A stretch of 64,000 nt of DNA from Pseudomonas abietaniphila (GCF_900100795.1 NZ_FNCO01000015.1:62001-126000); one strand, 5' to 3'. Shown: positions 1 through 8,135, counted from the stretch's first letter. The notes: a model not told the origin generated them from the sequence alone. Numbers and translations are program-made.

Positions 1-842
1 CGCTGTTCTCGCACATGTCGGGGACCGACATCGCCCAGCGGGAAATCGCCGCGATCTATCGCAGCGACCTGAGTCTGATGGTGTCGGACATAGAAATCGA
101 GCTGTTGACTGAACAGTTCCGCATGCCCGCCTCCCTGCTGCACTGGGCGCCGTTACTGGTGCGCGAGGTTTCCGAGCAGGCCCCGTCTTTCGAAGCGCGG
201 GAGCATTTCCTGATCATCGGCAATTTTCGACATGCGCCCAACTGGGATGCCGTGCTCTGGCTGAAGAACACGATCTGGCCACTGATTCGTCAGCAGCTAC
301 CCACCGCCCACGTGCACGTCTACGGTGCTTACACCCCACCCAAGGCCACGGCGCTGCATAACGCCGCTCAAGGCTTCCACATCATGAACTGGGCCGAAGA
401 TGCGCTGGAGGTGATGTCCAGAGCCCGAGTGTCCCTTGCGCCGATACGCTTTGGCGCTGGCATCAAAGGCAAAATCATCGACGCGATGGCCTGTGGCACG
501 CCGACGGTGACCACCCCGATTGGTGCTGAGGCCATGCATGGCGACCTGCCGTTTCCCGGTGCCATCGCCAGCGATGCGCAGACAATCGCCGACGCCGCGG
601 TTCGCCTGTACAAAGATCCATTGCGCTGGGAAGAGGCTCAACGGGCCGGCTGGGCGGTATTGCAGGCGCGGTTCCAGCATAACCGGCACGCGGCCACGCT
701 GATCGAACGTATCAACCAGTTGCGGGACAACCTGTCGGCCCACCGTACGGCCAACTTCACCGGCGCGATGCTTCGTCATCACCAGCACAAGAGCACGCAG
801 TACATGGCGCAGTGGATCGAGGCGAAAAACAAAAACGCCTGA
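1..842 (+). CDS. Glycosyltransferase (GT-B fold, GT4-like), 5' partial
   Basis: The reading frame is open from the first full codon (base 3), so the gene starts upstream and only the C-terminal ~280 residues are present. The visible part has the pattern of the second Rossmann domain of GT4/GT1 enzymes: LIIGNF, a W-x-A-LEVMSRARVSLAPIRFGAGIKGKI segment (nucleotide-sugar binding), and DAMACGTPTVTTPIGAE. These motifs normally bind the diphosphate-sugar donor. The last ~40 residues are charged and may be a linker. The acceptor and pathway cannot be told from this fragment. Polysaccharide or lipopolysaccharide glycan synthesis is the usual role, but that is inference. The gene converges on cobF. 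Confidence 0.8.
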   Translation, partial: LFSHMSGTDIAQREIAAIYRSDLSLMVSDIEIELLTEQFRMPASLLHWAPLLVREVSEQAPSFEAREHFLIIGNFRHAPNWDAVLWLKNTIWPLIRQQLPTAHVHVYGAYTPPKATALHNAAQGFHIMNWAEDALEVMSRARVSLAPIRFGAGIKGKIIDAMACGTPTVTTPIGAEAMHGDLPFPGAIASDAQTIADAAVRLYKDPLRWEEAQRAGWAVLQARFQHNRHAATLIERINQLRDNLSAHRTANFTGAMLRHHQHKSTQYMAQWIEAKNKNA

Positions 843-854
843 GCGCCAGGCGTT
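829..854 (-). terminator. Rho-independent terminator of cobF
   Basis: Arms AACGCCTG (834-841) and CAGGCGTT (847-854) form an 8-bp stem with a 5-nt loop. Read on the minus strand the stem is followed by a TTTTTGTTTTT tract, the classic intrinsic form. It lies 11 bases past the cobF stop and overlaps the stop codon of the convergent glycosyltransferase. Confidence 0.7.
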
Positions 855-864
855 CAGGACGCGT

Positions 865-1626
865 TCAATCCAGCGGGCGGCGTAGCAGGTAGGTGTCCAT
901 GATCCAGCCCTTCTCTGCTCGCGCCGCTTCGCGGGTGCGCTTGATCTGCTCGCAGACCTCGCGCAGCGGACCGGCAATCAGGATTTCATCCGGCGTCCCC
1001 AGATAAGCGCCCCAATAGATGTGCAGGTCCTGGTCGAGGAACTCTTCGAAGGTGGTGCGCGCATCCAGCATCACCACCACGTTGTCGAGTTCGGCGCCTG
1101 GCTGCCGAGCCAGACGCCGGCCGGTCGTGATCTGGATGGGTTCACCGATGCGGTTCAAGGGCACGCGGTGTCGTGCGGCCAGGGCCTGGATACTGGTGAT
1201 GCCTGGAATCACCTCGTAATCGAACGCCTGCCGGCCTCGCGCCAGCACGCGCTCAAGGATCCGCAACGTACTGTCGTACAACGCCGGATCGCCCCAGACC
1301 AGAAACCCGCCAATCCCCTCTTCCCCGACCTCATCGGCGATCAGTTGCTCGAACAGCGCCGCACGCTGCTCATGCCACTGCTCGATGCCATTGCGGTAGG
1401 ACTGCGGATCGTCTTCGCGTTCAGGGTCACGCACTTGAACCAGCCGGTAATCATCGCCCTGGATGTGCTGCTCGCACAGGTCCCGGCGTAACCGCACCAG
1501 ATCGTCGCTGGCGTACCCCTTGTCGAGAATAAAAAGTACCTTCGCCCGGTTCAGCGCCTTGATGGCCTGAACCGTGATGTGCTCCGGATTGCCCGCGCCG
1601 ATGCCGATGACGAGGATTGTTTTCAT
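865..1626 (-). CDS. cobF: Precorrin-6A synthase (deacetylating), CobF
   Basis: The 253-aa protein begins with the glycine-rich segment of cobalamin-pathway SAM methyltransferases (MKTILVIGIGAGNPEHIT) and continues with VLFILDKG and FLVWGDPALYDST, features of the CobF branch. CobF methylates C-1 of precorrin-5 and releases acetate to give precorrin-6A in aerobic B12 synthesis in the cytoplasm. Length matches the family (about 250 aa). It stands alone here, since no other cob gene is in the window, and it has its own terminator. No cobalamin riboswitch is evident upstream. Confidence 0.92.
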   Translation of the reverse strand: MKTILVIGIGAGNPEHITVQAIKALNRAKVLFILDKGYASDDLVRLRRDLCEQHIQGDDYRLVQVRDPEREDDPQSYRNGIEQWHEQRAALFEQLIADEVGEEGIGGFLVWGDPALYDSTLRILERVLARGRQAFDYEVIPGITSIQALAARHRVPLNRIGEPIQITTGRRLARQPGAELDNVVVMLDARTTFEEFLDQDLHIYWGAYLGTPDEILIAGPLREVCEQIKRTREAARAEKGWIMDTYLLRRPLD

Positions 1627-1707
1627 ATGCTTACAGTTCCGACGTAGCGTTGAAGGTGACGAGTCGCAATAGTGACGGCCCCGGCCCGTTGGAGCAAAGT
1701 CAACAGG

Positions 1708-1734
1708 TTGACCTCATACCCATATAGGTATAAT
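1708..1734 (+). promoter_or_regulatory. Promoter and likely autoregulatory operator of the toxin-antitoxin pair
   Basis: TTGACC (1708-1713) and TATAAT (1729-1734) make a sigma-70-like promoter with a short 15-bp spacer. A near-palindrome, ATACCCATATAGGTAT (1716-1731, 14 of 16 positions symmetric), fills the spacer and enters the -10. A repressor bound there would block RNA polymerase, as expected for antitoxin autoregulation. The toxin ATG is 8 bases past the -10, so the message would be leaderless or nearly so if this promoter is used. Confidence 0.6.
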
Positions 1735-1741
1735 TTCCAGC

Positions 1742-2110
1742 ATGTCATACGGATTTGAAAAGCCGCTTTTTTGGGTGGCCAGTAGCAGAAAGGATCTCAG
1801 CAGCATGCCCTCGGTTGTGCAAGACACGTTCGGATATGCCTTGTACCTCGCGCAAACGGGTGGCAAACATTCGGAAACCAAACCACTTAAAGGTTTTGGC
1901 CATGCCGGTGTTCTGGAGATTGTCGAGGACTTTCATGGGAACACCTATCGCGCCATCTACACAGTGCGTTTCGGCGATGCGGTCTACGTACTTCACTGCT
2001 TCCAAAAAAAATCCACGAAAAAAACGCAAACACCTCAACACGACATCGCTCTCGTCAAAAGTCGACTGCTGGCAGCGGAAGCTCATTGGAAAGGACTGAC
2101 CCATGACTGA
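1742..2110 (+). CDS. RelE/HigB-type toxin (phage Gp49-like family)
   Basis: The 122-aa protein matches the Gp49-like branch of the RelE superfamily: KPLFWVASSRKDL, a GGKHSETKPLKGFG segment, EIVEDFHGNTYRAIYTVRF and YVLHCFQKKSTKKTQTP. Family members are ribosome-dependent or free mRNA endonucleases whose beta sheet ends in the basic F-x-K-K-x-x-K-T-P motif seen here. It overlaps the downstream antitoxin by 8 bases (ATGACTGA), so translation is coupled. The toxin-first order is typical of HigBA-like pairs. Activity is inferred from family membership only. Confidence 0.88.
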   Translation: MSYGFEKPLFWVASSRKDLSSMPSVVQDTFGYALYLAQTGGKHSETKPLKGFGHAGVLEIVEDFHGNTYRAIYTVRFGDAVYVLHCFQKKSTKKTQTPQHDIALVKSRLLAAEAHWKGLTHD

Positions 2111-2423
2111 AATGGAACAGGGTAGCGGTAACGTTTATGCCGACCTCGGGATCGCCGACGCGAACGAGATGCTGGTCAAGGCGCAACTGGCCGCCAAGAT
2201 CGGCAGCATCCTCAAGGCGCGACATCTGACTCAAGCCCAGGCGGCAGAAATCCTGGGCATCACACAGCCCAAGGTGTCGGAAATGTTGCGAGGAAAGTTC
2301 AGGGGCATCAGCGAAACTAAAATGATTGAATGTCTGGCGCGCCTTGGGCGTGATGTTCAGATTGTGGTGAAGCCAGCGCCACGCTCACGCAAGGAAGGTA
2401 AGGTCGAAGTGGTTTTCGTTTGA
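2103..2423 (+). CDS. XRE-family antitoxin (HigA-like)
   Basis: This 106-aa protein has a helix-turn-helix at about residues 38-75: LTQAQAAEILGITQPKVSEM followed by LRGKFRGIS. That is the standard form of antitoxins paired with Gp49-like toxins. The N-terminus (VYADLGIADANEMLVKAQLAAKI) is the usual toxin-contacting region. It should neutralise the upstream toxin and repress the shared promoter at the palindrome around 1716-1731. The C-terminus after residue 90 is basic and short. The pair is compact and self-contained, as expected for a mobile addiction module, but I see no flanking repeats marking an insertion. Confidence 0.9.
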   Translation: MTEMEQGSGNVYADLGIADANEMLVKAQLAAKIGSILKARHLTQAQAAEILGITQPKVSEMLRGKFRGISETKMIECLARLGRDVQIVVKPAPRSRKEGKVEVVFV

Positions 2424-2497
2424 GGCCTCGTCTCTGTATTACTTGGGTTAATTAGTGCACATTACGCCCAGGCTCTCCCCTGAATCCCGGCAACAGC

Positions 2498-3403
2498 ATG
2501 ACCAAAACAACAAGAATCACCGACCCTTCCTACGAGCTGATGGACGACCACAACGGCCTGTCGATCATCTACCGCGAACACGGTTTTCCCTGCCCGCTGG
2601 TGCGCTGGCATTTCCACAAGGAATACGAGTTGCACCTGATCGTGGCCAGCTCTGGCAAGGTGTTCGTCGGGGATTACATCGGCAACTTCTATCCGGGCAC
2701 GCTGTTTCTCACCGGGCCCAACCTGCCGCATAACTGGATCAGCCAGGTCGAGGAAGACGAGGTCGTGCCCAAGCGCGACATGCTGGTGAACTTCACCGAG
2801 GAGTTGCTCAACAGCGGTAACCAGGTGTTCGCCGAGCTCAAGACCCTGACGCCCCTGCTGGAGCGTGCGCAATACGGCATCGAGTTTCGCTGCAAGCGCA
2901 CGATCCGTCAGGCCATGAAGCTGATGCAGAAGATCGCCGACTCCTCCGGGATGACCCGCCTGGGCCATTTCTTCATTCTGCTGGAGTTACTGGCCGCCAG
3001 TGACGACTTCCAGCTGCTGTCCGGCACCATGGCCTCGCAGCTGTCGGACGATCACGCAGTCGAGCGCACCAACAAGGCCGTTGAATATATCTTCGCTCAC
3101 TATGCACGGGAGTTGACCCTGGAAGAGGTCGCCGACCATTTGGGGATGAAACCCACCTATTTCTCCCGGGTGTTCAAACAGGCCACGGGGCGCACGTTTG
3201 TCGAGTTCGTCAATCGCCTGCGCATCAGCAAGTCCTGTGAACTGCTGGCCGATGGCGAGAAGCCGGTAACCGACGTGTGTTTCGAGTCCGGTTTCAACAA
3301 TATTTCCAACTTCAACCGGCGCTTTCAAAAGCTTAAAGGCATGACACCCTCGCACTATCGGCGCCTCGCCGTGCAGCGGCTGACTGAGCAAAACCTGTAC
3401 TGA
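2498..3403 (+). CDS. mtlR: AraC/XylS-family activator of the mannitol operon, MtlR
   Basis: The 301-aa regulator has an N-terminal cupin-like sensor domain (WHFHKEYELHLI near residue 38) and a C-terminal double helix-turn-helix at about 190-290 (LTLEEVADHLGMKPTYFSRVFK; PVTDVCFESGFNNISNFNRRF; GMTPSHYRR). Placement directly upstream of, and in the same direction as, the mtlEFGKDYZ genes matches P. fluorescens MtlR, which activates that operon in response to mannitol, sorbitol and arabitol. The Shine-Dalgarno before the chosen ATG is poor, so low translation of the activator is possible. A 242-base gap separates it from mtlE and holds the operon promoter. Confidence 0.92.
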   Translation: MTKTTRITDPSYELMDDHNGLSIIYREHGFPCPLVRWHFHKEYELHLIVASSGKVFVGDYIGNFYPGTLFLTGPNLPHNWISQVEEDEVVPKRDMLVNFTEELLNSGNQVFAELKTLTPLLERAQYGIEFRCKRTIRQAMKLMQKIADSSGMTRLGHFFILLELLAASDDFQLLSGTMASQLSDDHAVERTNKAVEYIFAHYARELTLEEVADHLGMKPTYFSRVFKQATGRTFVEFVNRLRISKSCELLADGEKPVTDVCFESGFNNISNFNRRFQKLKGMTPSHYRRLAVQRLTEQNLY

Positions 3404-3490
3404 TTCACCCACTTCCCGCCTTCGTCTACTACGCTGGAACTGCGCCAGGCCCTGCCGGAACGCCGTTTCGGTGTGCCGCCGCCTGAACTC

Positions 3491-3558
3491 CCAGTGCAAG
3501 AAAGTATCAGTTCCAGTGCGTCGCAGGATTTGTCAACGTCCCTGCAGACCGTTGTAAT
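3491..3558 (+). promoter_or_regulatory. Predicted mtlE promoter with direct repeats for MtlR
   Basis: TTGTCA (3530-3535) and TGTAAT (3553-3558) are separated by 17 bp. Two copies of CCAGTGC (3491-3497 and 3513-3519) lie upstream, 22 bp apart from start to start (two helical turns), the second ending 10 bp before the -35. Direct repeats in phase next to the -35 are the usual arrangement for AraC/XylS activators, so these are the best candidate MtlR half-sites. This is sequence inference, not a recalled footprint. Confidence 0.5.
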
Positions 3559-3588
3559 CAACTGACCTTCTTCCATGTCTCCGGAAGG

Positions 3589-3603
3589 AACAAAAACAAT
3601 AAC
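3589..3603 (+). promoter_or_regulatory. Hfq/Crc-type catabolite-repression site in the mtlE leader
   Basis: AACAAAAACAATAAC is five consecutive AAN triplets in an otherwise GC-rich region, inside the predicted 5' untranslated leader and 43 bases before the mtlE start. Such A-rich repeats are the binding sites of Hfq acting with Crc in Pseudomonas carbon catabolite repression. A sugar-alcohol importer is a sensible target. Confidence 0.55.
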
Positions 3604-3607
3604 CAAG

Positions 3608-3639
3608 CTTCTGCCGTCCTTCGGGACACAGAAGAGGAG
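3608..3639 (+). promoter_or_regulatory. UUCG-loop hairpin abutting the mtlE ribosome-binding site
   Basis: CTTCTG (3608-3613) pairs with CAGAAG (3629-3634), and inside it GTCC-TTCG-GGAC (3616-3627) forms a very stable UUCG tetraloop stem. The Shine-Dalgarno AGGAG (3635-3639) follows immediately, six bases before the ATG. Such a 5' hairpin can stabilise mRNA or affect ribosome loading. It ends exactly where the ribosome site begins. Confidence 0.5.
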
Positions 3640-3645
3640 TGATAA

Positions 3646-4968
3646 ATGAAGACCTCTGCAAAAGTTCTGCTGGCTGGCACCTGTCTGACACTCTCAACCC
3701 TGGCCACCCTGGCCGAAGCTGGCGACGTGACCATCGCCACCGTCAACAACAGCGACATGATCCGCATGCAGCGGCTGTCGAAAACCTTCGAAGAACAGCA
3801 TCCCGATATCAAACTCAAGTGGGTCGTCCTCGAAGAGAACGTACTGCGCCAGCGCCTGACCACGGACATCGCCACCAAGGGCGGTCAGTTCGACGTTCTG
3901 ACCATTGGCATGTACGAAGCCTCACTCTGGGGCGCGAAAGGCTGGCTGAAAGAAATGGACAACCTGCCAGCGTCCTATGCGCTGGATGACGTTTTTCCGT
4001 CCGTGCGCGACGGCTTGTCGGTCGACGGCAAACTCTTCGCCCTGCCGTTCTACGCCGAGAGCTCGATCACCTATTACCGCAAGGACCTGTTCAAGGCGGC
4101 CGGCCTGACCATGCCGGAACGTCCGACCTGGACGCAGATTTCCGAATTCGCCGACAAGCTCACCGACAAATCGAAAGAACAGTATGGCATCTGCCTGCGT
4201 GGCAAGGCCGGCTGGGGTGAAAACATGGCATTGATCACCACCGTGGCCAACGCTTTCGGGGCGCGCTGGTTCGACGAACAGTGGAAACCGCAGTTCGATC
4301 AGCCTGAATGGAAAAACGCGCTGACCTTCTACACCAACGTGATGAAGAAAGACGGCCCTCCTGGCGCTTCGAGCAACGGCTTCAACGAAAACCTCGCGCT
4401 GTTCAACAGTGGCAAATGCGCCATCTGGGTGGACGCCAGCGTCGCCGGTTCATTCGTCACCGACAAGTCCCAGAGCAAGGTGGCCGACAACGTAGGCTTC
4501 ACTTACGCTCCACACGAAGTGACCGACAAGGGCTCGGCCTGGCTGTATTCGTGGGCCTTGGCCATTCCGACCAGCGCCAAGAACGACAAGGACGCACGCG
4601 CCTTCACCGAGTGGGCGACGTCCAAAGAGTACGCGGCGTTGGTGGCCGAGAAAGACGGCGTGTCCAACGTGCCGCCAGGCACACGCGCGTCGACCTACAC
4701 CGATGCGTACAAACAAGCCGCGCCGTTCGCCAACATCACCCTGGAATCGCTCAAGGCCGTGACGCCAAAATCGCCGACCCTCAAGCCTGTGCCTTATGTC
4801 GGCATCCAGTTGGTGACCATCCCTGAGTTCCAGTCGATCGGTACGTCCGTGGGCCAGCAGTTCTCTGCGGCGCTGGTCGGCACCTCTTCCGTCGATCAGG
4901 CACTGACCAACGCGCAGAGCGTGTCCGAGCGTGAAATGAAGCGAGCCGGTTACCCGAAAAAGGGATAA
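3646..4968 (+). CDS. mtlE: Polyol ABC transporter substrate-binding protein, MtlE
   Basis: This 440-aa family-1 extracellular solute-binding protein has a Sec signal peptide (residues 1-25, cleavage near AEA-GDV) and typical motifs such as FDVLTIGMYEASLWG, LPFYAESSITYYRKDLF and GWGENMALI. It should bind mannitol, sorbitol or arabitol in the periplasm and deliver them to MtlFG. A good Shine-Dalgarno (AGGAG) precedes the ATG. It heads the operon, the usual position for the most highly expressed component. Specificity rests on the operon content and on its match to the P. fluorescens mtl arrangement. Confidence 0.92.
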   Translation: MKTSAKVLLAGTCLTLSTLATLAEAGDVTIATVNNSDMIRMQRLSKTFEEQHPDIKLKWVVLEENVLRQRLTTDIATKGGQFDVLTIGMYEASLWGAKGWLKEMDNLPASYALDDVFPSVRDGLSVDGKLFALPFYAESSITYYRKDLFKAAGLTMPERPTWTQISEFADKLTDKSKEQYGICLRGKAGWGENMALITTVANAFGARWFDEQWKPQFDQPEWKNALTFYTNVMKKDGPPGASSNGFNENLALFNSGKCAIWVDASVAGSFVTDKSQSKVADNVGFTYAPHEVTDKGSAWLYSWALAIPTSAKNDKDARAFTEWATSKEYAALVAEKDGVSNVPPGTRASTYTDAYKQAAPFANITLESLKAVTPKSPTLKPVPYVGIQLVTIPEFQSIGTSVGQQFSAALVGTSSVDQALTNAQSVSEREMKRAGYPKKG

Positions 4969-5046
4969 CGCCCGTTGCTTCAAGGCAGCAGTCGGCAACC
5001 CGCCACTGCTGCCACGTTCACGCTTTTGCCCCGGTTCGGAGTCATC

Positions 5047-5979
5047 ATGAACACGTCAACCATTACCCCTCGTACGGCCTCGACCGACGAAAAGTCCTCC
5101 TCCAAAGGCAGCGTCACCAAACCCGGCTGGTTTCTGGTCAGCCCGTCGGTGTTGTTGCTGCTGGTCTGGATGATCGTCCCGCTGGGCATGACCATTTACT
5201 TTTCGCTGATTCGTTACAACTTGCTGAACCCGGGCGAGAACGAATTCGTCGGGCTCGAGAACTTCGAGTTCTTCGTGACCGACGCAGGCTTTTTGCCAGG
5301 CGCCCTGAACACCCTGCTGCTGGTCGGCAGCGTGCTGGCCATCAGCGTGATCCTCGGGGTATTGATCTCGGCGTTGCTGGAAGCCAGTGAGTTTCTGGGT
5401 CGCGGGATCGTGCGCGTGTTGCTGATCTCGCCGTTCTTCATCATGCCCACGGTGAGTGCACTGATCTGGAAGAACCTGATCTTTCACCCGGTTTCCGGGA
5501 TTCTTGCCTCGGTCTGGAAGCTGTTCGGCGCACAGCCCGTGGACTGGCTGGCGAATTACCCGATGCTGTCGATCATCATCATCGTGTCCTGGCAGTGGCT
5601 GCCGTTCGCCATCCTGATCCTGATGACCGCCATGCAGTCCCTGGACCAGGAGCAGAAAGAAGCCGCGCGGCTGGACGGTGCAGGCCCCATCGCGATCTTC
5701 TGGCACCTGACCCTGCCTCACCTTGCGCGCCCCATCGCCGTGGTGGTCATGATCGAAACCATCTTCCTGCTGTCGGTGTTCGCGGAAATCTTCACCACCA
5801 CCAACGGCGGTCCGGGCTTCGCTTCGACCAACCTCGCCTACCTGATCTACAACCAGGCGCTGTTGCAATTCGACGTGGGCATGGCATCGGCAGGCGGCTT
5901 GATTGCCGTGGTCATTGCCAACATTGCCGCCATCATCCTGATCCGGATGATCGGCAAAAACCTCACCGACAAGTCTTGA
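5047..5979 (+). CDS. mtlF: Polyol ABC transporter permease, MtlF
   Basis: The 310-aa inner-membrane permease has about six transmembrane segments, the first at PGWFLVSPSVLLLLVWMIVPLG. The EAA loop, contacted by the ATPase, is at KEAARLDGAGPIAIFWHLTLP. The chosen ATG has GGAG five bases upstream. An upstream in-frame start at 4975 would add 24 residues lacking membrane-protein character and is less likely. It pairs with MtlG as a heterodimeric channel of the MalFG class. The N-terminal tail is Ser/Thr/Lys-rich and cytoplasmic. Confidence 0.92.
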   Translation: MNTSTITPRTASTDEKSSSKGSVTKPGWFLVSPSVLLLLVWMIVPLGMTIYFSLIRYNLLNPGENEFVGLENFEFFVTDAGFLPGALNTLLLVGSVLAISVILGVLISALLEASEFLGRGIVRVLLISPFFIMPTVSALIWKNLIFHPVSGILASVWKLFGAQPVDWLANYPMLSIIIIVSWQWLPFAILILMTAMQSLDQEQKEAARLDGAGPIAIFWHLTLPHLARPIAVVVMIETIFLLSVFAEIFTTTNGGPGFASTNLAYLIYNQALLQFDVGMASAGGLIAVVIANIAAIILIRMIGKNLTDKS

Positions 5980-5989
5980 GGGCAAGGTC

Positions 5990-6823
5990 ATGATGACGCT
6001 CAAACAATCCCGTCGCCTGCAAAGCGTGCTGCTCGGCACCTTGTCGTGGGCGATCGCGGCGCTGATTTTCTTCCCGATCTTCTGGATGGTGCTGACCAGC
6101 TTCAAGACCGAGATCGACGCCTTCGCCACGCCGCCACAGTTCATCTTCACGCCGACCCTGGAAAACTACCTGCACATTCAGGAACGCAGCGATTACTTCC
6201 ACTTTGCCTGGAACTCGATCCTGATTTCCTTCAGCGCCACACTCCTGTGCCTGCTGATCGCGGTGCCGGCCGCGTACTCGATGGCATTCTTTGAAACCAA
6301 ACGCACCAAAAGCACCCTGCTGTGGATGCTCTCCACCAAGATGCTGCCGCCGGTGGGCGTGCTGATGCCGATCTACCTGCTGGCCAAGACGTTTGGCCTG
6401 CTGGATTCGCGCATCGCCCTGATCGTGATCTACACGTTGATCAACCTGCCGATCGTGGTCTGGATGATTTACACCTATTTCAAGGACATCCCTGGCGAGA
6501 TCCTCGAAGCCTCGCGGCTGGACGGTGCCACCACGCGCCAGGAAATTTTCAGGGTGCTGATTCCGATCTGCAAAGGCGGTCTGGCTTCCACGGCGCTGTT
6601 GTCGCTGATCCTGTGCTGGAACGAAGCGTTCTGGTCCTTGAACCTGACCTCGTCCAACGCCGCGCCACTGACCGCCCTGATCGCCTCCTACTCAAGCCCT
6701 GAAGGTCTGTTCTGGGCCAAGTTGTCGGCGGTGTCGACCTTGGCCTGTGCACCGATCCTGATCTTCGGCTGGATCAGCCAGAAACAACTGGTCCGCGGGC
6801 TTTCATTTGGTGCGGTGAAGTAG
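5990..6823 (+). CDS. mtlG: Polyol ABC transporter permease, MtlG
   Basis: The 277-aa MalG-type permease has transmembrane segments at WAIAALIFFPIFWMVL, SILISFSATLLCLLIAVPAAY and onward, the motif STKMLPPVGVLMPIYLLAK, and the EAA loop EASRLDGATTRQEIFRVLIP. It starts 11 bases after mtlF. Two adjacent ATG codons (5990 and 5993) are possible. It partners MtlF and is powered by MtlK, whose gene is separated from it by a REP doublet. The sequence agrees closely with what I recall of P. fluorescens MtlG, including the C-terminal SQKQLVRGLSFGAVK. Confidence 0.92.
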   Translation: MMTLKQSRRLQSVLLGTLSWAIAALIFFPIFWMVLTSFKTEIDAFATPPQFIFTPTLENYLHIQERSDYFHFAWNSILISFSATLLCLLIAVPAAYSMAFFETKRTKSTLLWMLSTKMLPPVGVLMPIYLLAKTFGLLDSRIALIVIYTLINLPIVVWMIYTYFKDIPGEILEASRLDGATTRQEIFRVLIPICKGGLASTALLSLILCWNEAFWSLNLTSSNAAPLTALIASYSSPEGLFWAKLSAVSTLACAPILIFGWISQKQLVRGLSFGAVK

Positions 6824-6846
6824 CCGGAGTGAAATGACATCCACCC

Positions 6847-6935
6847 TGTAGGAGCGCGCTTGCCCGCGATTGCGGTGCATCAAGCGATAAATTCTGCGTT
6901 GAGCCACCGCAATCGCGGGCAAGCGCGCTCTTACA
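6847..6935. repeat. REPIN (inverted REP doublet) inside the mtl operon
   Basis: Left arm 6847-6877 begins TGTAGGAGCGCGCTTGCCCG. Right arm 6905-6935 is its reverse complement over 31 bases with one mismatch (a G-T pair in RNA). The spacer is 27 bases. REPINs of this GAGCGCGCTTGCCCGCG class recur in Pseudomonas genomes and are mobilised by RAYT transposases, none of which is in this window. In mRNA the doublet would form a long hairpin between mtlG and mtlK, which could set segmental mRNA stability. Confidence 0.9.
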
Positions 6936-6997
6936 GTCGGTGTAGAGGTCTAGTGATCATCTACAGCAATTCTTGAAGAATAAAACTGGAGCCCCAC

Positions 6998-8101
6998 ATG
7001 GCTAACCTGACAATCAGAAATCTGCAAAAAGGCTTCGACGGCCACCAGATCATCAAAGGCATCGACCTGGACGTCAAAGACCGTGAGTTCGTCGTCTTCG
7101 TCGGTCCGTCCGGCTGCGGCAAATCGACCCTGTTGCGGCTGATCGCAGGCCTTGAAGACGTCACCAGCGGCAGCATCGAACTCGATGGCCGAGAGATCAC
7201 TCAAGTCACCCCGGCCAAACGTGACCTGGCGATGGTGTTCCAGACCTACGCCTTGTACCCGCACATGACCGTGGGCAAGAACCTGTCGTTCGCGCTGGAC
7301 CTGGCGGGCACACCGAAAGCCGAGGTCGAGAAGAAAGTCGCCGAAGCCGCCCGCATCCTGGAACTGGGACCGTTGCTGGAGCGCAAGCCCAAGCAGCTGT
7401 CCGGCGGACAGCGTCAACGCGTGGCGATCGGCCGCGCCATCGTGCGCAACCCGAAAATCTTCCTGTTCGACGAACCGCTGTCCAACCTCGACGCCGCACT
7501 GCGCGTGCAGACCCGTCTGGAGCTGTCGCGCCTGCACAAAGAGCTGGAAGCAACCATGATTTACGTGACCCACGACCAGGTCGAAGCCATGACCCTGGCC
7601 GACAAGGTGGTCGTGCTCAACGGCGGACGCGTGGAGCAGGTCGGCTCGCCGCTGGAGCTGTATCACCACCCGGCCAACCTGTTCGTCGCCGGCTTCCTCG
7701 GCACGCCGAAAATGGGCTTTCTCAAAGGCAAGGTCAGCCGTGTCAGCAGCACCGGCTGCGACGTCACGCTGGACGCTGGCGCCACCATCAGCCTGCCGTT
7801 CACCAACGCGCAACAGAGCGTCGGCGATGCCGTGACCTTGGGCATTCGCCCCGAACACCTTGAGCTCGCCAAAGAAGGTGATTGCCAGCTGAAAGTGGTC
7901 GCCGACGTCAGTGAACGCCTGGGCAGTGACACCTATTGCCACGTGCGCACGACCTCCGGCGAACCCCTGACCCTGCGGATTCGCGGAGACCTTGCCAGCC
8001 AGTACGGGGAAACCCTGAACCTGCACCTGGACAGCACCCATTGCCATCTGTTCGACGCCCAGGGCCAGGTCATTCGCAAGGCCCTGCAAGCCGCCGCCTG
8101 A
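6998..8101 (+). CDS. mtlK: Polyol ABC transporter ATPase, MtlK
   Basis: This 367-aa MalK-type ATPase has Walker A GPSGCGKST (residues ~36-44), Q-loop QTYALYPHMTV, signature LSGGQRQRVAIGRA, Walker B IFLFDEPLSNLDA, and H-loop YVTHDQVEAM. The C-terminal ~130 residues form the TOBE/OB regulatory domain typical of sugar importers (GIRPEHLEL). It energises MtlFG at the cytoplasmic face. GGAG six bases before the ATG supports the start. It is the first gene after the intra-operon REPIN and may have a different transcript abundance from mtlEFG. Confidence 0.93.
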   Translation: MANLTIRNLQKGFDGHQIIKGIDLDVKDREFVVFVGPSGCGKSTLLRLIAGLEDVTSGSIELDGREITQVTPAKRDLAMVFQTYALYPHMTVGKNLSFALDLAGTPKAEVEKKVAEAARILELGPLLERKPKQLSGGQRQRVAIGRAIVRNPKIFLFDEPLSNLDAALRVQTRLELSRLHKELEATMIYVTHDQVEAMTLADKVVVLNGGRVEQVGSPLELYHHPANLFVAGFLGTPKMGFLKGKVSRVSSTGCDVTLDAGATISLPFTNAQQSVGDAVTLGIRPEHLELAKEGDCQLKVVADVSERLGSDTYCHVRTTSGEPLTLRIRGDLASQYGETLNLHLDSTHCHLFDAQGQVIRKALQAAA

Positions 8102-8135
8102 GCCGACGAACATCACAGAATCAGAGACCGCCGTC

